Shown here piece after piece: positions 43,089 to 50,899 of a DNA stretch of 50,899 bases. The DNA lies in NCBI GenBank assembly GCA_020026225.1, contig JAHHQU010000007.1, positions 1 to 50,899 on the forward strand. Reading direction: 5' to 3'. The notes beneath the pieces were generated by a model that did no database searches, had not been told where the DNA came from, and saw nothing but the letters and a program-made list of their open reading frames with translations. The translations under genes were made by a program, and so were the position numbers. How positions within the stretch are numbered: the first letter of the stretch is position 1; the number at the start of each line of letters is the position of its first letter. Origin of the DNA: Phocaeicola sp. GTDB lineage: Bacteria > Bacteroidota > Bacteroidia > Bacteroidales > Bacteroidaceae.

Positions 43089-44138
43089 ATGATTAAACCT
43101 GATTACCCTTCCGTTTTATTAATCTATACAGGGGGAACTATCGGCATGATAGAGAATCCCGAGACCGGTGCATTGGAAGCATTCAATTTTGATCAGCTTC
43201 AAGAAAATGTGCCCGAATTGAAACGCTTCAATTATCGAATCTCGTCTTATCAGTTCAACCCGCCAATAGATTCTTCTGATATGGAACCTGCTTTATGGGC
43301 ACAGCTCGTAAAGATTATAAACCATAACTATGATAAATTTGACGGTTTCGTAATTCTTCATGGAACGGATACCATGGCATATACTGCTTCAGCCCTCAGT
43401 TTCATGCTGGAAGACTTGAGCAAACCCGTCATTCTGACCGGAAGCCAACTTCCTATCGGAGTACTGCGCACTGACGGTAAAGAAAACTTGATAGGAGCCA
43501 TCGAAATAGCGGCAGCTCGAAACGAAAACGGAAGTCCAGTAGTACCCGAAGTCTGCATTTTCTTTGAGAACCACCTTCTGAGAGGAAATAGAACGACGAA
43601 GATAAATGCAGAGAATTTCAACGCATTCCGTTCATACAATTATCCGGCATTAGCCACTGCAGGTATTCATATCAAATATGAATATGACAAAATCAGAAAG
43701 GTTGATCCTTCACGTCCGCTGCATCCTCACTTCGATTACGATACCAATGTGATTATCCTGACTCTTTTCCCTGGTATACAGGAAAATGTTATCCGTACTG
43801 TTTTGAATACACCTGGACTGAAAGCTGTAGTCCTCAAAACGTATGGTTCAGGAAATGCTCCACAAAAGAAATGGTTCATCCAGCTGCTTTCCGACGCAAC
43901 CAAACGAGGCATCGTCATCGTCAACATTTCACAGTGCCAGACTGGTATGGTAGAAATGGGCCGTTATGAAACGGGATTGCACCTGCTCGATGCAGGAGTA
44001 ATTAGCGGATATGACGCAACCGTAGAATCAGTCCTTACCAAACTGATGTTTTTATTGGGACACGGATTAACTCCTGATGAAGTAAGAAAAGAAATGGAAC
44101 GTCCGCTGGCTGGAGAGTTCTCCGAGCCTATCAGATAA
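43089..44138 (+). CDS. ansA: type I (cytoplasmic) L-asparaginase
   Basis: Hydrolyses asparagine to aspartate and ammonia. The 349-residue protein has both catalytic Thr motifs: LLIYTGGTIGMIENP (about residues 10-24) and ILHGTDTMAYTASALSFML (about 92-110). The family GSQLPIG segment and KTYGSGNAP also occur. No signal peptide, consistent with the cytoplasmic type I enzyme. ATG 43089 is chosen because the promoter -7 element overlaps the longer frame. 86 bp before the response regulator gene. Confidence 0.92.
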   Translation: MIKPDYPSVLLIYTGGTIGMIENPETGALEAFNFDQLQENVPELKRFNYRISSYQFNPPIDSSDMEPALWAQLVKIINHNYDKFDGFVILHGTDTMAYTASALSFMLEDLSKPVILTGSQLPIGVLRTDGKENLIGAIEIAAARNENGSPVVPEVCIFFENHLLRGNRTTKINAENFNAFRSYNYPALATAGIHIKYEYDKIRKVDPSRPLHPHFDYDTNVIILTLFPGIQENVIRTVLNTPGLKAVVLKTYGSGNAPQKKWFIQLLSDATKRGIVIVNISQCQTGMVEMGRYETGLHLLDAGVISGYDATVESVLTKLMFLLGHGLTPDEVRKEMERPLAGEFSEPIR

Positions 44139-44224
44139 TCGGGAGCATCCTTCCGACATGAAGGACCGTCTTCATAGCCGGTCGACCGCTTGTAGAATGG
44201 TCCAAGAAATCAAAACCGAAAGAA

Positions 44225-44911
44225 ATGAATGAATACCGTATTTTAGTAGTAGATGATGAAGAAGATTTGTGTGAAATTCTGAAATTCAATCTTGAGATGG
44301 AAGGTTTCCTTGTGGATACAGCCAACTCAGCAGAAGAAGCATTAAAGCTGAATTTAAAGGAGTACAACCTGCTTCTTCTGGATGTCATGATGGGTGAAAT
44401 CTCTGGATTCAAGATGGCCAACATACTGAAAAAAGATAAGGAGACAGCAGGAATCCCCATCATCTTCATCACAGCAAGAGATACAGAGAATGATACGATT
44501 ACGGGATTCAATTTAGGAGCAGACGATTATATTTACAAGCCTTTTGCGCTTCGTGAAGTAATAGCCCGCGTAAAGGCGGTTTTACGCCGTACAGCTCAGA
44601 TAAGACCAGCCATCAACGAGCAACTGCAATACAAGAGTCTGCTGATTGACATTGTCAAAAAGAAAGTGACCATTGACGGAGAAGAAATTTCACTCACCAA
44701 AAAAGAGTTTGAAATTCTCCTGCTTCTGCTCCAAAATAAAGGCCGAGTATACTCACGCGAAGACATCTTGTCGCGCGTATGGAATAATGAAGTTTATGTG
44801 CTCGACCGTACCATCGATGTGAACATCACTCGCCTGCGCAAGAAAATCGGCGAGTACGGAAAGAACATTGTCACTCGCTTAGGATACGGATATTGTTTTG
44901 AATGCGAATAA
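44225..44911 (+). CDS. OmpR/PhoB-family response regulator
   Basis: A 228-residue transcription factor. The receiver domain (about 1-120) has D10/D11, phosphorylation site Asp53 in LLLLDVMM, Thr in FITARD and Lys in YKPFALRE. The winged-helix domain (about 130-226) has SLTKKEFEILLLLLQNKGRV, DRTIDVNITRLRKKIGE and GYGYCFE. Paired with the kinase 16 bp downstream. The general pattern is PhoB-like, but no pho genes are adjacent; it does not look like RprY. Confidence 0.92.
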   Translation: MNEYRILVVDDEEDLCEILKFNLEMEGFLVDTANSAEEALKLNLKEYNLLLLDVMMGEISGFKMANILKKDKETAGIPIIFITARDTENDTITGFNLGADDYIYKPFALREVIARVKAVLRRTAQIRPAINEQLQYKSLLIDIVKKKVTIDGEEISLTKKEFEILLLLLQNKGRVYSREDILSRVWNNEVYVLDRTIDVNITRLRKKIGEYGKNIVTRLGYGYCFECE

Positions 44912-44927
44912 TCAGCCTGTTCTTACC

Positions 44928-46697
44928 ATGAAGAAAAACCTCTTGAACTTCCTACCGTTCAATCAAAAGTTATTTTTATCTGTTATCCTCCTCTTTTTCC
45001 TTTTTACCGCTTGCTTCATGAGCTTCCAGTATCAAAGAGAAAGACTATACAAAAGCGAACTGCTGAATGTACAGCTGCAGAACTACAATAACCAACTGTA
45101 TCATTTCATCCAAACGGAACCTCATGAGGATTCGTTGAGAAATTATATGCAGTCGCATCTCATCCCCCATCTCCGCATTACGCTTATCACCATATCGGGT
45201 GAAGTCATCTTCGACAATTCCAGTGACCAGTGGAAACATTTCGAAAATCACGCCACCCGAAAAGAGGTCCGCGATGCACTCATCCACGAAAGCGGATACT
45301 CCATCAGCCGCCGCTCAGCCAGTGTCAATGGAGAGGAGTATTTCTATTCAGCCCGCTACTATCCCAAGCAGCAGCTCATCATCCGTTCGGCCCTACCTTA
45401 CAATATCAATCTGACCGAGTCCCTGAAAGCAGACACCACCTTTATATGGTTCACCATCGGAACCGGTCTTCTGCTCATCATCGTATTCTACCGTTTCTCG
45501 CATAAGTTGGGGCACTCCATCAAACAGCTTCAGGAATTTGCATTGAGAGCTGACCGAAATGAACCCATTGACATGGACATTTCATCGACATTCCCCAAGA
45601 ATGAACTGGGAGAAATCTCAGAACACATCATCACCATCTACAAACGACTGCATCGGGCCAAAGAGGCTTTGTACATAGAACGAGAGAAGCTGATTTCGCA
45701 CCTACAAACTTCACACGAAGGATTGGGCGTATTTACAAAAGACCGAAAAGACATTCTGGTCAACAACCTGTTCACACAATACAGCAACATCCTTTCGGAT
45801 GAGAACCTCAGTGCTACAACCGATCTCTTCGATATTCCGGAATTGAAACCTATCAAGGACTTTTTAGACAAGAATCAAGCCAATCCGACTAAGGAAGAGA
45901 AACGATATACCTTGCATGTAAACAAGAATGCACGTTCCTTCTCGTTAGAATGTATCTTGTTTCAAGACTTTTCATTTGAGATTTCCATCAATGACGTGAC
46001 GCAGGAAGAAGAGCAAGCACGCCTGAAACGACAACTTACTCAAAATATCGCCCACGAACTGAAGACTCCTGTAAGCAGCATTCAAGGATACCTTGAAACC
46101 ATCATCAACAATCCTACCATCCCCTACGACAAGGCACGGGTGTTTTTGGAAAGGTGTTATATTCAAAGCAACCGACTGGCCACCTTGCTGCGAGACATTT
46201 CTACGCTTACGCGCATGGATGAAGCTCCAACACTGGAAGAAAAAGAATCGTTGAATTTGAGTTGTCTGGTAGAAAACATGCTGAATGAGGTAGCACTTGG
46301 ATTAGAAGAAAAACAGATGACCGTACACAATCTGCTGCCCGCACAGCTAATTCTCAACGGAAGCCCATCTTTACTGTATTCCATTTTCCGAAACCTTACC
46401 GACAACTCCATAGCGTATGCAGGAAACGGAACTCAGATAACCATCCAATGTTTCCGTGAAGATGAACATTTCTATTATTTCAGCTATGCTGATAACGGAG
46501 TGGGAATTGGTGAAGAGCATCTGAACCGAATCTTTGAGCGCTTCTACCGGGTAGACAAAGGCAGATCGAGAAAGTTGGGCGGCACCGGTCTGGGACTAGC
46601 CATCGTCAAGAATGCTGTATTCTTCCATGGTGGTACCATTTTCGCCAAAAATGCTTCTAACGGAGGTATCGAGTTCGTATTTACCTTGCAGAAGTGA
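44928..46697 (+). CDS. PhoR-like sensor histidine kinase
   Basis: A kinase of about 589 residues. Membrane helix 1 (KLFLSVILLFFLFTACFM), a periplasmic sensor of about 130 residues, helix 2 (FIWFTIGTGLLLIIVFYRF), HAMP-like and PAS-like regions (about 190-350), His in NIAHELKTPVSSIQGYLE, N-box IFRNLTDNSIAYAG, then FERFYRVDKGRSRKLGGTG and GLGLAIVKNAV. I start it at ATG 44928; ATG 44898, which overlaps the regulator, is an alternative. It converges on the PPTase gene with a 16-bp gap and no clear terminator. Confidence 0.92.
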   Translation: MKKNLLNFLPFNQKLFLSVILLFFLFTACFMSFQYQRERLYKSELLNVQLQNYNNQLYHFIQTEPHEDSLRNYMQSHLIPHLRITLITISGEVIFDNSSDQWKHFENHATRKEVRDALIHESGYSISRRSASVNGEEYFYSARYYPKQQLIIRSALPYNINLTESLKADTTFIWFTIGTGLLLIIVFYRFSHKLGHSIKQLQEFALRADRNEPIDMDISSTFPKNELGEISEHIITIYKRLHRAKEALYIEREKLISHLQTSHEGLGVFTKDRKDILVNNLFTQYSNILSDENLSATTDLFDIPELKPIKDFLDKNQANPTKEEKRYTLHVNKNARSFSLECILFQDFSFEISINDVTQEEEQARLKRQLTQNIAHELKTPVSSIQGYLETIINNPTIPYDKARVFLERCYIQSNRLATLLRDISTLTRMDEAPTLEEKESLNLSCLVENMLNEVALGLEEKQMTVHNLLPAQLILNGSPSLLYSIFRNLTDNSIAYAGNGTQITIQCFREDEHFYYFSYADNGVGIGEEHLNRIFERFYRVDKGRSRKLGGTGLGLAIVKNAVFFHGGTIFAKNASNGGIEFVFTLQK

Positions 46698-46713
46698 CGC
46701 ATCTCAAAAAAGT

Positions 46714-47355
46714 TCAATCGACCACATAGGTACACACAAAATCGGGATGAAGGAGATAGTGCAGAGAATAACGTTTTTCTTCCGGCGTCCGAAGTTCTTG
46801 TCCTTCCATCCCTCCTCCTTCAGGATGGCAAATGAAAGGAAAGATATGCAAGTGTTCCAAGAAGTCCACTTCCCTACAATTAAGCACCTTGAAAAGGGTT
46901 TCTTTGGCTGACCAAACAATCAGCAACTTCTGTAATTGGACCATGGGAGCATCCTGTTCAAGCTGCGGAAGTTCATCTTCTCTGACAAAACGTGAAGTAA
47001 CCTTTCGTACCCGTTCCGCCACCTGCTCAATATCAATGCCCACTTCCCGCTCACGATGCAGGGCCACCGCTGCATAGCCTTTCGTATGAGAAATAGAGAC
47101 ATGATACGTTCCATCGGCCAGATAAGGTTTGCCAGAATCCTCATGAAGGATACGGATCTCTCTCCCCAGCAATTCCTTCAGCAGCACACGGACCGACAAA
47201 TACTCCATCTTTCGAGAAGGCGACTTATAAGAAGCCAATTCCACTTCATCGCAAGAAATTGGACTCAACTCCGCACGCAGTTCTTCCTGAGTCTCCTCCA
47301 CTTTCCAGATGCCCCATAAGGCACCATCCATTTCCCATCGTTTGATAATCGGCAT
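46714..47355 (-). CDS. 4'-phosphopantetheinyl transferase superfamily protein
   Basis: Transfers 4'-phosphopantetheine from CoA to a carrier-protein Ser. It has the Sfp/EntD-type motifs: KPYLADGTYHVSISHTKG (about residue 80), VGIDIEQ (Mg-binding Asp-Glu region) and VWSAKETLFKVL. About 213 residues from ATG 47355 (MPIIKRWEMDG). The frame runs upstream to 47418, but that start would lie within the loop of the gldE terminator hairpin, so the shorter form is preferred. A second PPTase of AcpS type would be expected elsewhere in the genome. Confidence 0.88.
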   Translation of the reverse strand: MPIIKRWEMDGALWGIWKVEETQEELRAELSPISCDEVELASYKSPSRKMEYLSVRVLLKELLGREIRILHEDSGKPYLADGTYHVSISHTKGYAAVALHREREVGIDIEQVAERVRKVTSRFVREDELPQLEQDAPMVQLQKLLIVWSAKETLFKVLNCREVDFLEHLHIFPFICHPEGGGMEGQELRTPEEKRYSLHYLLHPDFVCTYVVD

Positions 47356-47373
47356 AAGAATAGAATTAAAAAA

Positions 47374-47451
47374 GAATCCGGCATATCTCCATTCTCGTAC
47401 TGCTATAAGCAGATCCAAGATACAGGATTTAACCTGAGATATGCCGGATTC
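47374..47451 (-). terminator. terminator/attenuator between gldE and the PPTase gene
   Basis: GAATCCGGCATATCTC (47374-47389) and its exact reverse complement (47436-47451) form a 16-bp stem with a 46-base loop. Read on the minus strand, the stem is followed by TTTTTT. It lies 24 bases after the gldE stop and ends 18 bases before the PPTase start, so it may limit read-through into that gene. Confidence 0.75.
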
Positions 47452-47475
47452 AAATTATTTTAGTATAGACAGTTG

Positions 47476-48834
47476 TCAATCATTTGTCTGTTTCTGAACT
47501 TCCGTCTTTGGATTCACTACCACTTTTACTTTCATGATACGCCGTGCATCCATTTCAAGAACTTCGAAGCTATAGTTCAAATAAGTTATTACTTCATGGA
47601 GAGCCGGGAACTCACCCTTCAATTCCAAAAGAAGTCCGGCAAGCGTATCAGCATCACCCGAAACCTTATCGAACAAGTCAGGGTCAATCTTCATGATTTT
47701 ATAGAAGTCAGACAAGAGTGTCTTGGCCTCAAACACATAAGTGTTGGCCGTCAATTTCACATAAGTATGTTCTTCATCATCATACTCGTCATTGATCTCC
47801 CCTACAATTTCTTCAATCAAATCTTCCATTGTAACGATACCGGAAGTTCCGCCAAATTCATCCATCACAATAGCCATATGCACCTTGTTTACCTGGAAGT
47901 CATGAAGCAGGTCATCAATCATTTTCGTTTCCGGAACAAAAAAGGCTTCTCGTATCAATGTCTGCCATTTGAAATCAGGACCTTTGTCCAAATATGGAAG
48001 CAAGTCCTTGATATACAGAATGCCCTTGATATTATCACGAGTATCCTCATACACAGGAATACGAGAATAAGCATTGTCTACGATGCACTTCAGCACTTCT
48101 TCATACGAAGCCTGAATATCAAGATCAATGATATCCAAACGCGGGGTCATCACTTCTTTCGCTGTTTCTTCACCGAAACGAATGATTCCTTCCAACATAT
48201 TGCTTTCTTCAGAGATTTCATTCTTATCGGTCAATTCCAATGCTTGAGACAATTCGTCGACTGACAGATTGTGATTTTTCTTGCTCTGAGCAACCTTGTT
48301 GATAAAAAATGAAGAACGGACCAGCATGCTTGACACGGGCCAAAACACAGTACGCAACATGGAAATGGCAGGAGCCGCTTTTCTGGCAAAAGAAAGCGTA
48401 TGCTGTGCTGAATAGATTTTCGGAACAATTTCCCCGAAAAGAAGAAGCAAAAAGGTCAAGATAACTGTAATGACCAGAAACTCCAAAACCTTGGCGTTTC
48501 CAAAATCCACCACGGAGGCAAAAAAAGTATTGCACAACATGATGATGGTCACATTCACAAAATTATTTGAAATAAGTATCGTAGCCAACAGGCGTTCAGA
48601 ATCATCGAGCAGCGACTTTATATACTTGTCGGTAGGAGATTCGTTTTCTTCTATCTCGCTCAAATCAGAAGGTGAAAGCGAGAAAAAGGCTATTTCTGAT
48701 GCAGAAACGAAGCCTGAACAATACAAAAGCAATACAGCTAAAGCTAAAGCAACGATAGCGCCTGCTGTAGGCGGAGTGACGGTCACTCCGTCACATAATT
48801 GTAAAAAACTGGATAAATACGAGTCCGGGTCCAA
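47476..48834 (-). CDS. gldE: GldE-like CNNM/CBS-domain membrane protein
   Basis: A 452-residue hemolysin C/CorC-type membrane protein. A DUF21/CNNM transmembrane domain (about 20-190) contains ALAVLLLYCSGFVSASEIAF and VITVILTFLLLLFGEIVPKI. A CBS pair follows (about 215-340, with AKEVMTPRLDIIDLDIQ and DEFGGTSGIVTMEDLIEEIV), then a CorC/HlyC C-terminal domain (about 355-440). In Bacteroidetes this gene sits after ssb and is named gldE, a gliding-motility accessory, but non-gliding gut Bacteroides keep it; a Mg/divalent-ion or membrane-protein role is possible. 27 bp after ssb, same operon. Confidence 0.87.
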   Translation of the reverse strand: MDPDSYLSSFLQLCDGVTVTPPTAGAIVALALAVLLLYCSGFVSASEIAFFSLSPSDLSEIEENESPTDKYIKSLLDDSERLLATILISNNFVNVTIIMLCNTFFASVVDFGNAKVLEFLVITVILTFLLLLFGEIVPKIYSAQHTLSFARKAAPAISMLRTVFWPVSSMLVRSSFFINKVAQSKKNHNLSVDELSQALELTDKNEISEESNMLEGIIRFGEETAKEVMTPRLDIIDLDIQASYEEVLKCIVDNAYSRIPVYEDTRDNIKGILYIKDLLPYLDKGPDFKWQTLIREAFFVPETKMIDDLLHDFQVNKVHMAIVMDEFGGTSGIVTMEDLIEEIVGEINDEYDDEEHTYVKLTANTYVFEAKTLLSDFYKIMKIDPDLFDKVSGDADTLAGLLLELKGEFPALHEVITYLNYSFEVLEMDARRIMKVKVVVNPKTEVQKQTND

Positions 48835-48861
48835 GGAAAATGAATTTAGTTTAACATCAAA

Positions 48862-49314
48862 TTAAAAAGGCAGTCCATCCTCATCATCAGTCGACTGAGA
48901 TTGGGCTACTCCTGCTACAGGCTGACTGGCAGGACGTGCAGGTTGAGCGGCTGGTGCTTGTGGAGCGGCATTCTGTGCCGGTCTCTGTGAAAGCATTTCC
49001 ATATTATCACCGAAGATTTCTACCACATAGCGCTTCGTGCCATTCTGGTCATCATAGGAACGTGTGCGGATTTTTCCTTCAATATACAATTTATCGCCTT
49101 TGCGGACATATTTCTCTGCCACTTCGGCCAAGCCACGCCACAATACGATGTTGTGCCACTCGGTACGCTCAGGAACCTGAGTACCATTAGCCAATGTATA
49201 TGCACGGTCTGTTGTAGCTAGTGGAAAAGTAGCGACAGCTACTCCACTGTCTAGGTAACGAACTTCGGGATCTTTCCCAACGTTTCCGATTAATTGAACT
49301 TTATTTAAAGACAT
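48862..49314 (-). CDS. ssb: single-stranded DNA-binding protein
   Basis: Binds single-stranded DNA in replication and repair. About 150 residues: an OB fold (1-105; MSLNKVQLIGNVGKDPEVRY, WHNIVLWRGLAEVAEKYV, LYIEGKIRTRSY), a flexible Ala/Pro/Gln-rich linker (APQAPAAQPARPASQPVAG) and the acidic tip DDEDGLPF that recruits partner proteins. ATG 49314 chosen; the frame extends two codons to a TTG. It lies 15 bp after mutY. Confidence 0.95.
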   Translation of the reverse strand: MSLNKVQLIGNVGKDPEVRYLDSGVAVATFPLATTDRAYTLANGTQVPERTEWHNIVLWRGLAEVAEKYVRKGDKLYIEGKIRTRSYDDQNGTKRYVVEIFGDNMEMLSQRPAQNAAPQAPAAQPARPASQPVAGVAQSQSTDDEDGLPF

Positions 49315-49329
49315 AATCAATAAAATCTT

Positions 49330-50385
49330 TTATTTTGGTTTCAAAATTAGAGAAAAAAAACGAGATAGCAAACGCGACATCGGAAATTTATCCAATTCAT
49401 CAACCCGGACTCGTTGATAACCTTTCAAATCTGAAGCGTCGTTGCTTAACGTAACTTCATAGAAATCGGTCCAAATTACCTGATGCGACAATACATGCTT
49501 CGCCTTTTTATGAATTAAACGTATGGAATGTACCTCTATGCCCGAAAATAACGTAAAAAAAGCAGAAGAGGCTAAAAATTCCTCCTCCGAGAGCGCAGAA
49601 TCAGATTCCACAAGCGGAATTTCATACAAATTTCCCCAAATATCATCTTCCGTACGTTTCCTTACATAAGTAAAGGCACCCGCACGTACATACAAATATA
49701 TAAAGTAACGGTTGCGTGTCTTCGTTTTATGCTGTTTCACGGGAAGGTCGTTCACTTTTTTTTCCTGATAAGCCACACACGAATCAACTAAAGGACACCG
49801 AAGACAATCAGGAGATGCAGGCGTACACTGCAATGCACCAAAATCCATAATAGCCTGATTATAAAGAGCAGGATGCTTCTTGTCGAGCAATTCTTGGGCC
49901 AAAGCAGCAAAGAGCTTCTTGCCTGCCGCATTGTCGATGGGATCCGAAATACCCATCCACCGCGAAAGCACACGATACACATTGCCATCAACCACCGCAT
50001 GAGGAAGCTGGTAAGCAAAGGAAGCAATAGCCGCTGCCGTATAATCGCCCACTCCTTTTAAGGAACGTATTCCATCGTAATCTGAAGGAAAGTGTCCGAG
50101 AGCAACAATCTGCTTAGCCGCAGCATGAAGGTTCCGAGCTCGAGAATAATATCCCAATCCCTGCCAATATTTCATCACTTCATCTTCATCGGCTTCTGCC
50201 AGCACAGAAACCTCAGGAAAACGATTGATGAATCGACAATAATAATCATATCCCTGAGCCACCCTCGTCTGCTGTAAAATGATTTCAGAAATCCAGATTT
50301 TATAAGGGTCCGCTGTTTTCCTCCACGGCAAATCACGTCCATTATCCGCATACCATACTTCAAGCACTTCGCTGAAACATTCCAT
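49330..50385 (-). CDS. mutY: A/G-specific adenine DNA glycosylase
   Basis: Removes adenine mispaired with 8-oxoguanine. The 351-residue enzyme has the catalytic Glu34 in WISEIILQQTRV, the helix-hairpin-helix LKGVGDYTAAAIASFA, the catalytic Asp in AVVDGNVYRVLSR, and an iron-sulfur ligand set C-x6-C-x2-C-x5-C (CTPASPDCLRCPLVDSC). A C-terminal NUDIX-like domain for 8-oxoG recognition (about 230-351) follows. First gene of the mutY-ssb-gldE run, divergent from HU, with a -7 element 40 bp upstream. Confidence 0.95.
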   Translation of the reverse strand: MECFSEVLEVWYADNGRDLPWRKTADPYKIWISEIILQQTRVAQGYDYYCRFINRFPEVSVLAEADEDEVMKYWQGLGYYSRARNLHAAAKQIVALGHFPSDYDGIRSLKGVGDYTAAAIASFAYQLPHAVVDGNVYRVLSRWMGISDPIDNAAGKKLFAALAQELLDKKHPALYNQAIMDFGALQCTPASPDCLRCPLVDSCVAYQEKKVNDLPVKQHKTKTRNRYFIYLYVRAGAFTYVRKRTEDDIWGNLYEIPLVESDSALSEEEFLASSAFFTLFSGIEVHSIRLIHKKAKHVLSHQVIWTDFYEVTLSNDASDLKGYQRVRVDELDKFPMSRLLSRFFSLILKPK

Positions 50386-50425
50386 AAATTAAGGTATTAT
50401 ATATAAGCACATTAAAATATCAACG

Positions 50426-50433
50426 CAAAAATA
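50426..50433 (-). promoter_or_regulatory. -7 promoter element of the mutY operon
   Basis: TATTTTTG on the minus strand matches TAnnTTTG, 40 bp before mutY. No clear TTTG at the usual upstream distance. Confidence 0.55.
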
Positions 50434-50508
50434 GCGGTTTTACCCACGAATAACGCATTTTTTAGAAATTTTCTCTCTAATATATTTCTCAGTAAAGCAG
50501 AAATAGTG

Positions 50509-50516
50509 TATATTTG
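50509..50516 (+). promoter_or_regulatory. promoter of the HU gene
   Basis: TATATTTG (exact -7) with TTTC at 50485-50488, 20 bp upstream (3 of 4 matches to TTTG), 46 bp before the HU start codon. Confidence 0.65.
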
Positions 50517-50562
50517 CAAACCAAAAATTAGATAACATATAATACAATAATTATTTAGAGAA

Positions 50563-50838
50563 ATGACTAAAGCAGATATTGTTAATGAAATTGTCAACAA
50601 TACCGGAATTGACAAACAAACAGTGCTAACTACTCTAGAAGCATTTATGGATTCTGTGAAAGAATCATTATCAAATGATGAAAACGTTTACTTGAGAGGA
50701 TTCGGCAGTTTCATTGTTAAGAAAAGAGCACAAAAAACAGCCAGAAACATCTCGCAGAATACAACTATAATTATCCCGGAACACAATATTCCGGCATTTA
50801 AACCTGCAAAAACATTTACACTTTCTGTAAAGAAATAA
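50563..50838 (+). CDS. hup: HU-family DNA-binding protein
   Basis: A 91-residue nucleoid protein. It has the N-terminal helices (MTKADIVNEIVNNTGIDKQT), the conserved GFGSFIVKKRAQKTARN stretch leading to the beta arm, and the arm end IPAFKPAKTFTLSVKK with the Pro intercalation region (PEHNIPAFKP). Located between mutY and a tiny basic ribosomal-type gene, the usual Bacteroides arrangement. Confidence 0.93.
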   Translation: MTKADIVNEIVNNTGIDKQTVLTTLEAFMDSVKESLSNDENVYLRGFGSFIVKKRAQKTARNISQNTTIIIPEHNIPAFKPAKTFTLSVKK

Positions 50839-50874
50839 TTAACACTAGTATTAACCCTATAAAATTTTGAAGCT

Positions 50875-50899
50875 ATGCCAAGCGGAAAGAAAAGAAAAA
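50875..50899 (+). CDS. small basic ribosomal-type protein (AURKAIP1/COX24-like), start only
   Basis: ATG at 50875 begins MPSGKKRK and runs off the window. In Bacteroidetes a very short Lys/Arg-rich protein of the AURKAIP1/COX24 type with this opening commonly follows HU and precedes ribonuclease G. Only eight codons are visible, so the call rests on those residues and on gene order. Confidence 0.5.

Noticed and set aside
1..50899. tRNA, rRNA or CRISPR loci
   Set aside because: No cloverleaf with CCA-type acceptor, rRNA core sequence or regularly spaced direct-repeat array was recognised by eye.

Overview
The window looks like a chromosomal segment of a gut Bacteroidales bacterium (Bacteroides/Phocaeicola type). 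Indicators are: promoters of the Bacteroidetes form TAnnTTTG with an upstream TTTG; surface lipoproteins with an acidic stretch after the lipobox Cys; a BtuG/BtuB cobamide locus behind a cobalamin riboswitch; fimbrillin relics; multi-permease FtsX-type ABC clusters; and the gene order HU / mutY / ssb / gldE / phosphopantetheinyl transferase. Species cannot be fixed from the sequence alone. There are no tRNA or rRNA genes and no CRISPR array.

Layout. 1-2.4 kb is a decayed mobile region: the orfA end of an IS3-family element (cut by the window edge) abuts a broken YD/RHS-repeat fragment, followed by a 5'-truncated IS66 transposase. 2.5-9.5 kb (minus strand) holds aspartate kinase and a four-gene spermidine locus (speB, carboxynorspermidine synthase, nspC, speA); aspartate semialdehyde, made downstream of aspartate kinase, is the aminopropyl donor of this route. 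9.7-11.0 kb is a DcaP-like porin. 11.2-19.7 kb is a cobamide-uptake operon: riboswitch and terminator, DUF4465 lipoprotein (BtuH-like candidate), Ig/PKD-like surface lipoprotein, BtuG-like propeller, BtuB receptor and a second DUF5074 propeller, with further hairpins inside the operon. A phosphodiesterase-family lipoprotein faces it convergently.

20.8-38.4 kb is the most interesting region: two FtsX/MacB-type permeases on the minus strand, divergent from a TolC + HlyD pair; then an ABC ATPase, a third permease, a DUF2807 lipoprotein and a broken fourth permease; then a sigma-54-dependent response regulator and its histidine kinase. Three sigma-54 (-24/-12) promoters each carry, 53-54 bp upstream, a 39-bp array of four half-sites (TGTAAA / TTTACA / TTAACA) at exact 11-bp spacing. 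This defines a self-contained enhancer-controlled regulon, most likely driven by the adjacent regulator and kinase. Relics of a GH20 hexosaminidase, a permease and two fimbrillins show that the region is eroding.

38.6-50.9 kb contains a long inverted repeat, the fimbrillin relics, an iron-dependent alcohol dehydrogenase, a CBM9-like protein, a PabA/TrpG glutaminase, type I asparaginase, a PhoB/PhoR-like two-component pair, then the conserved minus-strand run mutY-ssb-gldE-PPTase, divergent from an HU gene and the start of a tiny basic ribosomal-type protein.
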